Assembly: GCF_000152625.1 (NCBI RefSeq)
Contig: NZ_CH724156.1
Coordinates: 3,402,602-3,466,601, forward strand
DNA length: 64,000 nt
DNA from: Roseovarius nubinhibens ISM
GTDB taxonomy: Bacteria > Pseudomonadota > Alphaproteobacteria > Rhodobacterales > Rhodobacteraceae
Direction of reading: 5' to 3'
A model generated the notes under the pieces. That model ran no database searches. It had not been told where the DNA came from and saw nothing but the letters and a program-made list of their open reading frames with translations. Made by a program: the position numbers and the translations under genes. Of the stretch, positions 36,351-45,568 are shown one piece after another (the first letter of the stretch is position 1; every line of letters begins with the position of its first letter).

Positions 36351-38098
36351 TTGGCCGCCTCGAGCACCTGCCACCGCGCCGTGTCATCGCCGAGATAGCG
36401 CAGCGCGCCCCAGCTCCCCCATTTCCCCGGCTTCTGTATCTCGTTGAAATGCGTGAACAATCCGCCCCCCGCCGCACGCCAATCCGCGATCAGCCTGGCA
36501 TAGAGCATGCCCATCTCGGCGGTATAGTTGAGATGGGTGAAAAACGCCGTGAGCTCCGGGTCATCAACCCCGGCCCCGATGCCCACCACATGGGTGCCGC
36601 CCTCATACATGATGAGGTCGAGATCATAGTCCCGCGCGATCCCCGCATGATAGGGAAAGACCCGGTCGCGCAGATCGTTGAGCGAGCCTTCCGCATCCCC
36701 GCTGAGCGCCCCGGACAACAGCTCATCCGTCGCAAGGCTCACCGCGAGGTCATAGCGATGCCGCGCCACATGCGCCTCGAGCGCCTCACCGCCAAGCCCC
36801 GCCGCCGCGCCCGCCGCGCGCGCCGCCTCGGCGCTGTCCTCGATCCATTGCCGCACCATGTCGCGCCGCTTGTCGCTGCCCAGAACGCCGAAATAGCCGG
36901 TCACCGCATAGGCATCAAAACTCTCATGCGGCGGGCGATACCCCGGCCCCTTGTCCCGCCAGAGCGGCGCGGTGAGGATCCCCTTCTCAAGCCCGAGCCA
37001 GCCGGTCTGCGTGGCAATCACATTGACCAGCTGTTCGCGCTGTTCCGGCCCAAAGGCCTCGGCACAGATCTCCGCCAGCTGCGCCGCCCGCATCCCATAG
37101 AACTGCGTGCCCTGATCCCGGTCGCCCCAAAGCGCAAGCGCCTGATCCGCCGCCCATTCCGCCTGATCAAAGGTCCAGTTCCAGACCTCGTTGGAATATT
37201 CGACATAGACCCGGCCATCCTCGGGCACAGCCTCACGCAACAGACGGCACGCGCCCCGCGCATAGGCATCCTCCGCCAGATGCGGCAAGGTGATCCAGAC
37301 ATCGGCCCCGACCGCGCCTGCGAGCTGCTGCATCACCTCATAGGGCACGCCCTGCCGTGTATAGGAAAAATCATCGACCCGCGCCCGATCGTCCCAGCTC
37401 GCCAGACGGCTGTTGTTGGTGTTGCCCCAATCCATAAAGCGAAGCGTATCAAGCCCTTGCAGCACCTTCAGGTATTCGGGATGAAACACCGCCCCGGCCT
37501 CATAGGCCGCCAGATGCTCGCGTTTGACCACGGTGATATCGCGCAGGTGATCGCCCTTGCCATAGGGATCGCTGCGCTGAATGCGGATCACCACCGGGCC
37601 ACTGCCGGGGGTAAACTCGAACCGCACCTCGCCCTTGCCATAGCGCACATTCTGCGCCCGGCCCGACACTTCGACGATGCCTTCGCCCTTGAACCGCAAA
37701 AGGTATTCGCCCGCGAATATCTCGGCCTCGGGCGGCAGATCGGTGAGGATCACCGTGCCGATCGAGCCGAGATCGCCGGGCACCCGCTTGGGCCAGCCCT
37801 GTGCGTCCAGCAGATCCTGCGCCATGAGGCTCTCATAGGACACGCCGCCCCATTGCCCCGGCTTATGCCCGATCCAGCGCCGCGCCGTCTTCATCACATC
37901 GAGAAAAGGCTGCGCGCTCGACCAGTCGCGCAGATAGGCGAGGTTCATCCCAAGCCCCGGCTTTGCCGTGCTTTCCGACGCGACGGCCTCTGACGCCTCC
38001 GCCCCCGTGCCCTCCGCCTGTGCCTGCGCCTGCGCCGATCCCGGTGCCAGCACGGAAACACAGCCCAGCAGCATCGCCGCCCAGATAGGATGTCTCAT
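36347..38098 (-). CDS. Secreted glycoside-hydrolase-like protein (clan GH-A-type motifs)
   Basis: A 583-residue protein with a signal peptide (residues 1-26, cleavage after GSAQA) and thus periplasmic or secreted. VYVEYSNEVWNW (near residue 296-307) contains the Asn-Glu pair typical of the acid/base in GH-A barrels, and LIMYEGGTH (near 506) could supply the nucleophile Glu. No named GH family is recognised by eye. Neighbouring flippase, polymerase and transferases suggest it trims or edits the same polysaccharide. It begins 4 nt after the SGNH-like gene and overlaps the GT2 gene. Confidence 0.7.
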   Translation of the reverse strand: MRHPIWAAMLLGCVSVLAPGSAQAQAQAEGTGAEASEAVASESTAKPGLGMNLAYLRDWSSAQPFLDVMKTARRWIGHKPGQWGGVSYESLMAQDLLDAQGWPKRVPGDLGSIGTVILTDLPPEAEIFAGEYLLRFKGEGIVEVSGRAQNVRYGKGEVRFEFTPGSGPVVIRIQRSDPYGKGDHLRDITVVKREHLAAYEAGAVFHPEYLKVLQGLDTLRFMDWGNTNNSRLASWDDRARVDDFSYTRQGVPYEVMQQLAGAVGADVWITLPHLAEDAYARGACRLLREAVPEDGRVYVEYSNEVWNWTFDQAEWAADQALALWGDRDQGTQFYGMRAAQLAEICAEAFGPEQREQLVNVIATQTGWLGLEKGILTAPLWRDKGPGYRPPHESFDAYAVTGYFGVLGSDKRRDMVRQWIEDSAEAARAAGAAAGLGGEALEAHVARHRYDLAVSLATDELLSGALSGDAEGSLNDLRDRVFPYHAGIARDYDLDLIMYEGGTHVVGIGAGVDDPELTAFFTHLNYTAEMGMLYARLIADWRAAGGGLFTHFNEIQKPGKWGSWGALRYLGDDTARWQVLEAAK

Positions 38099-38102
38099 TC
38101 TG

Positions 38103-39074
38103 TCAGCCCCGCTCTCGTCTCAGCCCGGTCATCGGCATCTTGGTCACCACATCCCATACGGTCTCCTGCATCAGCTTGGCCAGCGCTGCCTCCGGCGCCA
38201 CCGCCGCCTGCCCATCGGCCCGCATAAGCTGATGCGCAAGCCCCCTCGGGTCACGATGATAGAGAACCGCGTAATGGGTCAAGGCCACCAGATAGGCCCC
38301 GAGGTCATTGACATGGATCGTGTCGAGCGTCCCATCCTCACGCCGCGCAAAGAGATCCTCGCGCGAAAACGCCACCCCGGCCTCTCCTGCCTCGGCCCGG
38401 CGGGTAAACTCGGCCATGACCTGCCCGGCAGGCATCACATGGATCGGCGTCGCCGGCTCCTTGGCCAGCGCCGGGCCAAGGATCTCGCCCAGCCAATAGT
38501 GTTCGAGATCGCCCTCAAGCCGGGTGAGCCAGCCCTCCGGGTCATCGACATGATGCCAGGTCTCATAAAGGTAGAGCCGCACATCCGGATTGCCCGCCCG
38601 CGCCCGCGCCGCCCAGCGCTGCAGATATTGCGCCGATTTGTGGTATTTCACCGCATCCTTGATCTCGACCATCTCGGTCAGAACCACCGCGTCATACTCG
38701 CCCGAGGCCAGCGCCTCTTCGGCATCGCGATAGCGCGGGTGATCGTTTTCCGCCTCGAACCCGTTGATCGGCAGATCCGGCTCATAATGCTCGCGCAGCG
38801 ATGTGCCCCAGCCGAGCTGACTGTCGTAGCGATGCGCGCCGATGCCCGCAGCCTCTGCCAGCTGCGCCAGCATGGCCGGCATGTCGCGCCCGACAAGACT
38901 ATGCCCCAGATGATAGACCGCAAGCGCCCCCTCCGGCGCGGCAAGCGGCTGCGAAAACGCGCCCGTCAGCGCCGTGCTTGCCGCCCGCTTGGCCCCCGAC
39001 TGCCAAAAGGCATAGAGCCCCAGCCCGAGCAGAACCACGACCCCGGCAAATATAGCTGCCCCCATGCGCGTCAT
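38103..39074 (-). CDS. Membrane-anchored SGNH-hydrolase-like protein
   Basis: A 323-residue protein with one N-terminal membrane helix (about residues 5-24), so the rest is probably periplasmic. VYHLGHSLVGRDMP near residue 53 resembles the GDS(L) block I with Ser, and DTIHVNDLGAYLVALTHY near 250 resembles the block V Asp-x-x-His. These features suggest a polysaccharide acyl-esterase or acyltransferase. The alignment is by eye and blocks II/III are not clear. It is encoded 34 nt after the phosphopantetheinyl transferase and 4 nt before the glycoside-hydrolase-like gene, in the PKS-NRPS operon. Confidence 0.65.
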   Translation of the reverse strand: MTRMGAAIFAGVVVLLGLGLYAFWQSGAKRAASTALTGAFSQPLAAPEGALAVYHLGHSLVGRDMPAMLAQLAEAAGIGAHRYDSQLGWGTSLREHYEPDLPINGFEAENDHPRYRDAEEALASGEYDAVVLTEMVEIKDAVKYHKSAQYLQRWAARARAGNPDVRLYLYETWHHVDDPEGWLTRLEGDLEHYWLGEILGPALAKEPATPIHVMPAGQVMAEFTRRAEAGEAGVAFSREDLFARREDGTLDTIHVNDLGAYLVALTHYAVLYHRDPRGLAHQLMRADGQAAVAPEAALAKLMQETVWDVVTKMPMTGLRRERG

Positions 39075-39108
39075 CCCATCCCCTTCATCCGCGTGCTCAC
39101 CTGCGCGT

Positions 39109-39828
39109 TCACCCGCTGCCCTGCATGCTCCAGCGCGGCCCCGGCGACAGGCTCACCGCCGTCACGATCACGCCCTCGCACATCAGGAACCGCCCGTGAA
39201 AACACTGCCCCTCGCGAAACCCCGGCACCGTCCGAAGCAATGTGGCCTCAAACTGCCCGGTGTCGAGATCGGGGGTGATCACCAGATCCTGAAACCCGAT
39301 CATCGCGCCGCTCACCGGGTATTGGCACTTATAGGCCGCCTCCTTGGCCGAAAAGATCAGCCGCGCTAGGCGCCCGCGCACCGATGCCGATTGCGCCGAG
39401 AGCCACGCCCGCTCGACCAGACAGGTCACCTCATCAATGAGGTCCGCGGGAAGCGCCGCATCCGGCTCCACATCGACGCCGAGGCTGCGCAGGCTCTGGG
39501 TCGGGGCCACCGCCGCAAGGCAGAGCCCCTCGCAATGGCTGATACTGCCACAAAGCCCCGCAGGCCAGCGCGGTGCCCGGTCCGGCCCATGCGGCACCGG
39601 CGCGGCCACCCGCCCAAGACGGCGCATCGCGCCATGGGCGGCGGCCCGCCCGGCGGCAAACTCGCGCTGCCGCGCGGGCGTGGCGCGGGCCATGGCGACG
39701 GCCTCTTCGGCAAAGGGCGCGGGCTGTACCGCGCTTGGGTCAGAGACCTCGACCGCCACCCCCGGCGGAAAAAGCCCCGCCAGATCCGCCAGCCGTGTTT
39801 CGCTTGCAAGCTTGCGACAGGCGCTCAT
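39109..39828 (-). CDS. 4'-phosphopantetheinyl transferase (EntD/Sfp-type)
   Basis: A 239-residue enzyme that loads phosphopantetheine onto carrier domains, here most likely the PCP of the adjacent NRPS and the ACP of the PKS. Motifs are GSISHCEGLCLAAVA, LGVDVEPDAALP (Mg-binding Asp and Glu, near 116-122), and FSAKEAAYKCQYP (near 158-170). Its ATG overlaps the NRPS stop by 4 nt. A dedicated transferase makes the pathway independent of the housekeeping AcpS. Confidence 0.92.
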   Translation of the reverse strand: MSACRKLASETRLADLAGLFPPGVAVEVSDPSAVQPAPFAEEAVAMARATPARQREFAAGRAAAHGAMRRLGRVAAPVPHGPDRAPRWPAGLCGSISHCEGLCLAAVAPTQSLRSLGVDVEPDAALPADLIDEVTCLVERAWLSAQSASVRGRLARLIFSAKEAAYKCQYPVSGAMIGFQDLVITPDLDTGQFEATLLRTVPGFREGQCFHGRFLMCEGVIVTAVSLSPGPRWSMQGSG

Positions 39829-42800
39829 CCCGCCTCCTCCGGCCGCCGTTTCGCGCGCAACGCCTGCCGCCGCGAGACGATCTCCTGCACTGCGGGCGCG
39901 AGCACCACGCGCGGGGCCACGATCTCTGCCGCCGTCGGGCGGTCGACCGGCTCAGCGGCGGCTGTGGCGGCGGGCACTGCGGCGGGTAGCGCCGCGCCCC
40001 CCTTGGCCACCACATGCGCCACAAGATCGCGCAGCACCGGAAAGCGGAACACATCCGTGATGGTCAGCGCCACCCCAGGCAGCGCCGCCCGGATCTGCCG
40101 ATGCGCCTGCACCGCCAGAAGCGAATGCCCCCCGAGATCAAAGAAACTGTCCTCGGGCGCAATATCCGACACGCCCAACACCGCGCGCCAGACGGCCAAA
40201 ACCGCCGCCTGCACCGCCGCGCCATCCTGCGCCGTGGCCTCTGTGGCCTCTGTGGCCGGTGCCTGCACCTCCGGCACCGGCGTCGCGGCCACCGCTTTCG
40301 CCACACGCCCCGCCACCGGATCGGGCAGCGCCTTGCGGTCGATCTTCTTGTTCGGCGTCAACGGAAACGCCGCCAAATGCCGGATATGCGCCGGGATCAT
40401 CGCCCCCATGAGCCGCGTCCCCAACTCGGACTTGAGCACCGCCTCCTCCCGCGCGACCCCGGTATAATAGGCCACCAGCCGCGTATCCCCGGCGATCTCA
40501 CGCGCCACGACAACCGCCTCACGCACGCCCTCGCTCGCCTTGAGCGCGCTTTCGATCTCGCCAAGCTCGATCCGCTGCCCCCGGATCTTGACCTGAAAAT
40601 CGGTCCGCCCCAGGAACGCGATCTGCCCATCGGCCCGCCAGCACACCAGATCCCCCGTCCGGTAGAGCCGCGCGCCCTTGCCACCCTTGGCAAACGCATC
40701 CGCACAGAACCGCTCGGCCGTGAGCGCCTCGCGCTGCCAATAGCCCCGTGTGACCCCATCGCCGCCGATCCAGAGCTCACCGGGCACCCCCACCGGACAG
40801 AGCCCCCCCGCGTCATCGAGAACCCGCACCACCGTGTTGGCAATCGGCCGCCCGATCGGCTCGGCCCCGGGTGCCGGCTGCCCCGGCTTCGCCACGGTGG
40901 ACCAGATGGTCGTCTCCGTCGGCCCGTACATATTGTGGATCTCCGCCCCGGTCACCTCGCGCAGCTCCGCCACCAAGGACCCCGGCAGCGCCTCGCCGCC
41001 AAGATAGATCTGCCGCACCTCTGATAGCGCCTCGCGCGCCTCGTCATTCATCATGAAAAGCCGCGCCATGCTCGGCGTCGCCTGCAGATGGGTGATCTCA
41101 TGGCGCACGATCTGCGCCGCGAGCGAGAAATCATCCGCCGCGGGCCCCGCGCCCGCGTTCACATGATCCATCACCGCCTTGATCCGTGGCAGGCTGTCGA
41201 GAACGGTCTGCGTCTCGATCCCATATTCGATGAGGCAGGCAATCTCGCTCACCCCGATCTCGCGCAGCGCCTCGGCCCGGGCGATGCCATCCGCCACCGA
41301 GCCAAAAAACCCGCTGTCCTCGAAATAGCGCTCAAAGGCGAAATCGAGGATCGCCTCCATCTCGTCCTCGCTAAGACCGCTGAGGTCGATCTGGAACGGG
41401 TTGCTGACGCCCTCGGGTTTCTTGAACGCCGGAAAGGCCCAGGCATATTGCTTGATCAGCCCCGCCGCAGAGCGCAGATAATCCTTCATCGGCTCGCGTG
41501 CGATGTCACGCGCCGTCTCGCGATCCTCGGCGAGATAGCTGTGCAGCATGAGCGTCACCTTATGCGCCGCCGGATCATGCCCCGCCGCGCGCAAGGCCTC
41601 GTGATAGATGCCGATCTTTTCCGCCACTTCCGCGATGGACTGGCCCAACAGATGGGTGAGGATATTGGCCCCATTGGCCCCCGCCTCGCGCCAGGTCTCG
41701 GGATTGCCCGCCGTGGTGACCCAGGCCTCGAGCTCGCGCGACACCGGGCGCGGCTGCGTCACCACCCCGTGCATCTCGCCGTTTTCGCGCGGAAATTCCA
41801 CCGTCTCGCCGCGCCACAGCGCCCTGACCTGATCCAGCGTCGCAAAGAGCGCATCGCGGTTCTTCGGCGGCGTGTTCTCGGGGCGCAGGATGAAATCATC
41901 CGGCTGCCAGCCCGAGGCAAAGGCCATCCCGGCCCGCCCGCCTGTCAGGTTGTCGATCACCGCCCATTCCTCGGCAATCCGCGCCGGATGGTGCAGGGGT
42001 GCGACGATAGATCCCGCCCGCACGCCGATGTTGCGGGTGAACCCCGCGACCGAGGCCCCGGTCACCGCCGGGTTCGGATAGGGCCCGCCAAAGGCGTGGA
42101 AATGCCGCTCGGGCGTCCAGATCGCGGCAAAGCCGTTCTCATCCGCATAGCGCGCGCCCTGCATCAGAAGGTCGTATTTCCCCGGCCCCGGCTGATCATC
42201 CGCCCCCCAGTAATAGAGCGAGAAATCCATCGCGCCGCCCGCCTTGCCCGCGCCGCCGCGCAGCGGCCCGTTGGAAATGGCGGCGCGCGTCTCGTCGCCG
42301 CTGATCACCACGCGGAACCCCCGCGACAGGGTGTAAAACAGCTCGAGCACCGAAATATCAAAGGCGAGGCTCGTCACCGCCATCCAATTGCGGCCCTGGT
42401 CGCGGTCGATAAACGCATCCATCGCGTGAAAGAAATTCACCACATTGCGATGCTCGACCATCACCCCCTTGGGCAGGCCGGTCGAGCCGGAGGTATAGAT
42501 GAGATAGGCGAGATCACCGGGCCCCGCCTCACCATCCACCGGGCCATCCTCGCCCCGTGCCTGCAGATCAGAGATCAACAGAACCGTGGCCTCGCTCTCG
42601 GGCAGCTTGCCCGCCAACGCCGCATTGCTGAGGATCACACCGGCGCGGCTGTCGCTGATACAATGCGCCAGCCGGTCCTTGGGATAATCGGGATCGAGCG
42701 GCAGATAGGCGCCGCCCGCCCGCAGGATCGCCAGCGCCCCGATCACCAGATCAAAGCCACGCGGCAGGCAGAGCGCCACATTGCTCCCCGGCCCGATCCC

Positions 42801-44555
42801 CGCCGCATGCAACTGCCCTGCCACTTTCCGCGACAGCTGATCGAGCGCCCCGTAGCTGAGGCTCTGATCCTCAAAGACCAGCGCCACATCGTCAGGGGTT
42901 CTGGCCATCTGCGCCTCGATCGCGCCATGCATCGTCTGGCTGCTGTCATAGGTGCTCTTGGTGGCGTTCCACCCCTGCAAGAGCCGCCGAACCTCGCGCG
43001 CGGGCAAGGCCCGAATGGCGTCGAGCCGCGTCTCGCCCTCGGCCACCCGCGCACAGATCGCCTCGAGCCGCCGCAAGAGCAGTGCCGCCGTCGCCGCATC
43101 GACCCGCGCCCGATCAAAATAGAGCGCCGCCCGCCCATTATGGACCGCAAGCGTGACCGCCATGCCGTCAATCGGCGCATCGCACACCGAGAGCCCGATT
43201 TGCGGCAGCTCCCGCGCCGCGAGCGCGGGATCACGGGCGATAAGATCGGCGGCAAAGCCGATGCCCCGGTCCGCCGCCTGCACCTGTTTGGCCACGCCAT
43301 TGCACAGATCGGCCCAATCCCGCGCCTGCCCCGTCACGCGCAGCGGCACCCAAGGCGCAACCGCCCCCTGCGGCGCGTCCTGAAACGCGGCCTGTGCCGC
43401 GCCATACCAGGCGATATCGCCCGTCTCTGCCCCAGCTGAAATCAGCGCCCAGAGCGCCGCCGCCGCATGCATTTCCCGCGCGGTCAGCGCCTCGGGCAGA
43501 ACCCGCGCCACCCGCTTGTAGCGCGGCGCCTCGGCCCCACGCCGCACCAAAGGCAGCGACAGCCCGGACATCTCTGCCAGCCTCCCCCGCCACATCGGCT
43601 CATGGCCGACAATCGCGCCCGTCACCTCTTGCCAGCGCTCGGGGCGCAGCTCTGCGCCGCTCGGCAGGAGGTCCCCCACGGTGAACAGCGCTTCCGCATC
43701 GCACCCCAGCCCCGCAAGATCGCTCAAACCGCTGAGCCGGACCGCGCCGTCCTTGGCCGCCACGATCACCCCGTCGCGCGAAACCTCAAGAACCTCGCCC
43801 ACGGCCCCCTGCCGCTCGGCGACCAGATCGGCCGCACCCACCAGAACCACGCCGGATTTGCTCATCAGCTTGGCGCGGCAAAGCGGGTTCCAGTACTCCC
43901 CGAAATCGAGCCCCCGCACGAGGCGCAGCACCGCATCTTGCCCTTCCGCGAAGTCGAGACAGCCGCCCGCCGTAGGCCGGTCATCGCGCCGACAGAGCCG
44001 CCGCGTACCCTCAGGCTGCGGCACGCCATCGCCCTCGCCCCGCGCCAACATCTCGATCAGCTCGGGAAAGGTCTCGAGCCCCGCGGCATAGGCCTTGGTG
44101 TTGAGCCCTTGCGCCGTGTCCTCGGGCCGGATGTCAAACCGCCGGTCGAGCAACACCGCCCCGGTGTCGATCCCCGCATCCATCCGGTGCCAGGTGATCG
44201 CATGCTCTGTCTCCCCCGCGAGCTTGGCCCAGACCGGGGTGTTGAGCCCGGCATAGCCCGGCAGCGGTCCGTCATGGAAATTCACCGCACCCTTGCCCGC
44301 GAGGCGCAGCACATCCTCGGGCAGCAGCGCGAGATAGGCCACGCTCAGCAGCCAATCGAACCGCGTCTCCCCCGCCAGCCCATGCAGCGCCTCGGGCGTC
44401 GACAGCACCGCCAGCCCCTCGGCCTGCGCCCAGTCGCGCACCGCCTGGTCCTGACTGACCACCGCGCGGATCACATGGCCGGCCTCGCGCCACAAAGTGC
44501 CACAGCCAATGGTGAGAGAGGCATCGCCAATCAGGACACAGGACAGCTTGCTCAT
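39825..44555 (-). CDS. NRPS: formyltransferase - half C domain - A domain with inserted luciferase-like monooxygenase - PCP
   Basis: A 1576-residue single-module synthetase. Residues 1-170: formyltransferase, with the catalytic Asn-His-Asp set in NFHDGPLPGYAG and AGIDTGAVL; 190-300: FMT C-domain-like. About 330-520: C-terminal lobe of a condensation domain only, with no HHxxxDG. About 530-770: A domain up to YTSGSTGLPKGVMVEH (A3) and FDISVLELF (A4). About 774-1131: MupA/Atu3671-type FMN luciferase-like monooxygenase (MDFSLYYWGADD to VMDHVNAGAG). About 1140-1440: rest of the A domain (NMYGPTETTIWS, YRTGDLV, NKKIDRKALP). PCP Ser in DLGGHSLL near 1476. It should activate an amino acid, formylate it and oxidise it. 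The oxidation is inferred from the family. The ATG overlaps the upstream GT2 stop. Confidence 0.92.
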   Translation of the reverse strand: MSKLSCVLIGDASLTIGCGTLWREAGHVIRAVVSQDQAVRDWAQAEGLAVLSTPEALHGLAGETRFDWLLSVAYLALLPEDVLRLAGKGAVNFHDGPLPGYAGLNTPVWAKLAGETEHAITWHRMDAGIDTGAVLLDRRFDIRPEDTAQGLNTKAYAAGLETFPELIEMLARGEGDGVPQPEGTRRLCRRDDRPTAGGCLDFAEGQDAVLRLVRGLDFGEYWNPLCRAKLMSKSGVVLVGAADLVAERQGAVGEVLEVSRDGVIVAAKDGAVRLSGLSDLAGLGCDAEALFTVGDLLPSGAELRPERWQEVTGAIVGHEPMWRGRLAEMSGLSLPLVRRGAEAPRYKRVARVLPEALTAREMHAAAALWALISAGAETGDIAWYGAAQAAFQDAPQGAVAPWVPLRVTGQARDWADLCNGVAKQVQAADRGIGFAADLIARDPALAARELPQIGLSVCDAPIDGMAVTLAVHNGRAALYFDRARVDAATAALLLRRLEAICARVAEGETRLDAIRALPAREVRRLLQGWNATKSTYDSSQTMHGAIEAQMARTPDDVALVFEDQSLSYGALDQLSRKVAGQLHAAGIGPGSNVALCLPRGFDLVIGALAILRAGGAYLPLDPDYPKDRLAHCISDSRAGVILSNAALAGKLPESEATVLLISDLQARGEDGPVDGEAGPGDLAYLIYTSGSTGLPKGVMVEHRNVVNFFHAMDAFIDRDQGRNWMAVTSLAFDISVLELFYTLSRGFRVVISGDETRAAISNGPLRGGAGKAGGAMDFSLYYWGADDQPGPGKYDLLMQGARYADENGFAAIWTPERHFHAFGGPYPNPAVTGASVAGFTRNIGVRAGSIVAPLHHPARIAEEWAVIDNLTGGRAGMAFASGWQPDDFILRPENTPPKNRDALFATLDQVRALWRGETVEFPRENGEMHGVVTQPRPVSRELEAWVTTAGNPETWREAGANGANILTHLLGQSIAEVAEKIGIYHEALRAAGHDPAAHKVTLMLHSYLAEDRETARDIAREPMKDYLRSAAGLIKQYAWAFPAFKKPEGVSNPFQIDLSGLSEDEMEAILDFAFERYFEDSGFFGSVADGIARAEALREIGVSEIACLIEYGIETQTVLDSLPRIKAVMDHVNAGAGPAADDFSLAAQIVRHEITHLQATPSMARLFMMNDEAREALSEVRQIYLGGEALPGSLVAELREVTGAEIHNMYGPTETTIWSTVAKPGQPAPGAEPIGRPIANTVVRVLDDAGGLCPVGVPGELWIGGDGVTRGYWQREALTAERFCADAFAKGGKGARLYRTGDLVCWRADGQIAFLGRTDFQVKIRGQRIELGEIESALKASEGVREAVVVAREIAGDTRLVAYYTGVAREEAVLKSELGTRLMGAMIPAHIRHLAAFPLTPNKKIDRKALPDPVAGRVAKAVAATPVPEVQAPATEATEATAQDGAAVQAAVLAVWRAVLGVSDIAPEDSFFDLGGHSLLAVQAHRQIRAALPGVALTITDVFRFPVLRDLVAHVVAKGGAALPAAVPAATAAAEPVDRPTAAEIVAPRVVLAPAVQEIVSRRQALRAKRRPEEAG

Positions 44556-45568
44556 TTTCCCTCCTCCCGGAGCGGATCGCCCGCCCCCGGGCCACCGTCG
44601 CTTTGCCGACGCAATACCGACGCAATACCGTGGCTGATTAAATCCCGCAGAAAATGTGGCGGCTCGCCCAGATCCTTGCTGGAGATCGCCACCCGCACCC
44701 GCCAGATCGCCGCCCCCATGACCCGCGCCAAAGTGGCCATAAACGCATAGAATCGCCCATGATTTTTCGTGAAATAGTAAAGCCGCGAGTCAAACCAATA
44801 GCCCGGCGTCCGGGTCCAGCCCTTCATCCCCGTGCTGACCGATCCCACATGCACCACCCGGCTCTGCGGCAGATACCAAACCTGCCACCCCGCCCCCTCC
44901 GCCCGACGACAAAGATCGGTCTCCTCAAAGTAGAGAAAGAACCGCTCATCAAAGCCGCCGATCTGGTCGAGCATCTCTTGGCGCATCAAAACCGAGGCCC
45001 CCGCCACCCAATCCACCGCAGTGGGCGTCTCCGGCATTGGCAAGGGCACGATCGAACGGCGCAAGAGCCGCGACACGATCCCCGTCCGCACCGCCCCTTC
45101 GAACTCGCTGGCCATCGACGGAAACCGAAAGGCGGTGACATGCGGCACATCATCCTCGCCCCGGATATAGCTCCCCGCCATGCCCGCCGCAGGGGTCCGT
45201 TCAAGATGCTCCAAAAGCGCGTTAATCGCCCCCGGCTCGGGAAAGGCATCGGAGTTGAGGATATAGACATAATCCGGCTTCGACCCATCCGAGAGGCCAA
45301 GCCCCATGCCGAAATTATTGCCCGCGCCAAAGCCGCCATTGCGGCCGGAGGCGGCAAACCGCACCCGCGTCCCCTCGGCCCAGCCCCGCGCCTCGATCCC
45401 CGCAGAGATCACCTCGCAAGAGCCATCGTCAGAGCCATTGTCGACCACGACGATCTCGCCCGCGATCCCCTCCATGGCACGATAGGCCGCATCGAGCGAC
45501 CGCAGGCTCATCTCCGGCGTGCGATAGTTCAAAATGACGGTGAGAACCGTAGGAGTATGCACCGCCAT
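44552..45568 (-). CDS. Family 2 glycosyltransferase between PKS and NRPS genes, with translated iteron
   Basis: A 338-residue rhamnosyltransferase-like GT2. LTVILNYRTPEMSLRSL and IVVVDNGSDDGS (near 40-50) open the GT-A fold; YILNSDAFPEPGAI has the metal-binding NSD (near 104); WVAGASVLMRQEMLDQIGGFDERFFLYFEETDLCRRA (near 195-230) is the diagnostic acceptor/catalytic block. Residues about 313-325 (HGIASVLRRQSDGG) are encoded by an iteron copy near the C-terminus. The ATG shares one base with the PKS stop, and its stop overlaps the NRPS ATG by 4 nt. This places it firmly in the assembly-line operon and suggests it glycosylates the product or adds a sugar that receives it. Confidence 0.9.
   Translation of the reverse strand: MAVHTPTVLTVILNYRTPEMSLRSLDAAYRAMEGIAGEIVVVDNGSDDGSCEVISAGIEARGWAEGTRVRFAASGRNGGFGAGNNFGMGLGLSDGSKPDYVYILNSDAFPEPGAINALLEHLERTPAAGMAGSYIRGEDDVPHVTAFRFPSMASEFEGAVRTGIVSRLLRRSIVPLPMPETPTAVDWVAGASVLMRQEMLDQIGGFDERFFLYFEETDLCRRAEGAGWQVWYLPQSRVVHVGSVSTGMKGWTRTPGYWFDSRLYYFTKNHGRFYAFMATLARVMGAAIWRVRVAISSKDLGEPPHFLRDLISHGIASVLRRQSDGGPGAGDPLREEGK
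44596..44632 (+). repeat. 11-bp-period iteron repeat inside the GT2 gene
   Basis: GTCGCTTTGCCGACGCAATA, then CCGACGCAATACCGTGG: three units at 11-bp spacing. It is antisense to the gene and gives IASVLRRQSD near its C-terminus, the same reading frame as the PKS copy. Confidence 0.85.

Noticed and set aside
40064..40306. Short Arg/Cys-rich antisense or alternative-frame ORFs as zinc-finger-like small proteins
   Set aside because: They overlap strongly supported coding frames and show no start signal.
41088..43439. A 783-codon open frame antisense to the NRPS gene
   Set aside because: Composition is Arg/His/Pro-rich without motifs, typical of antisense shadows; the sense frame contains all NRPS core motifs.
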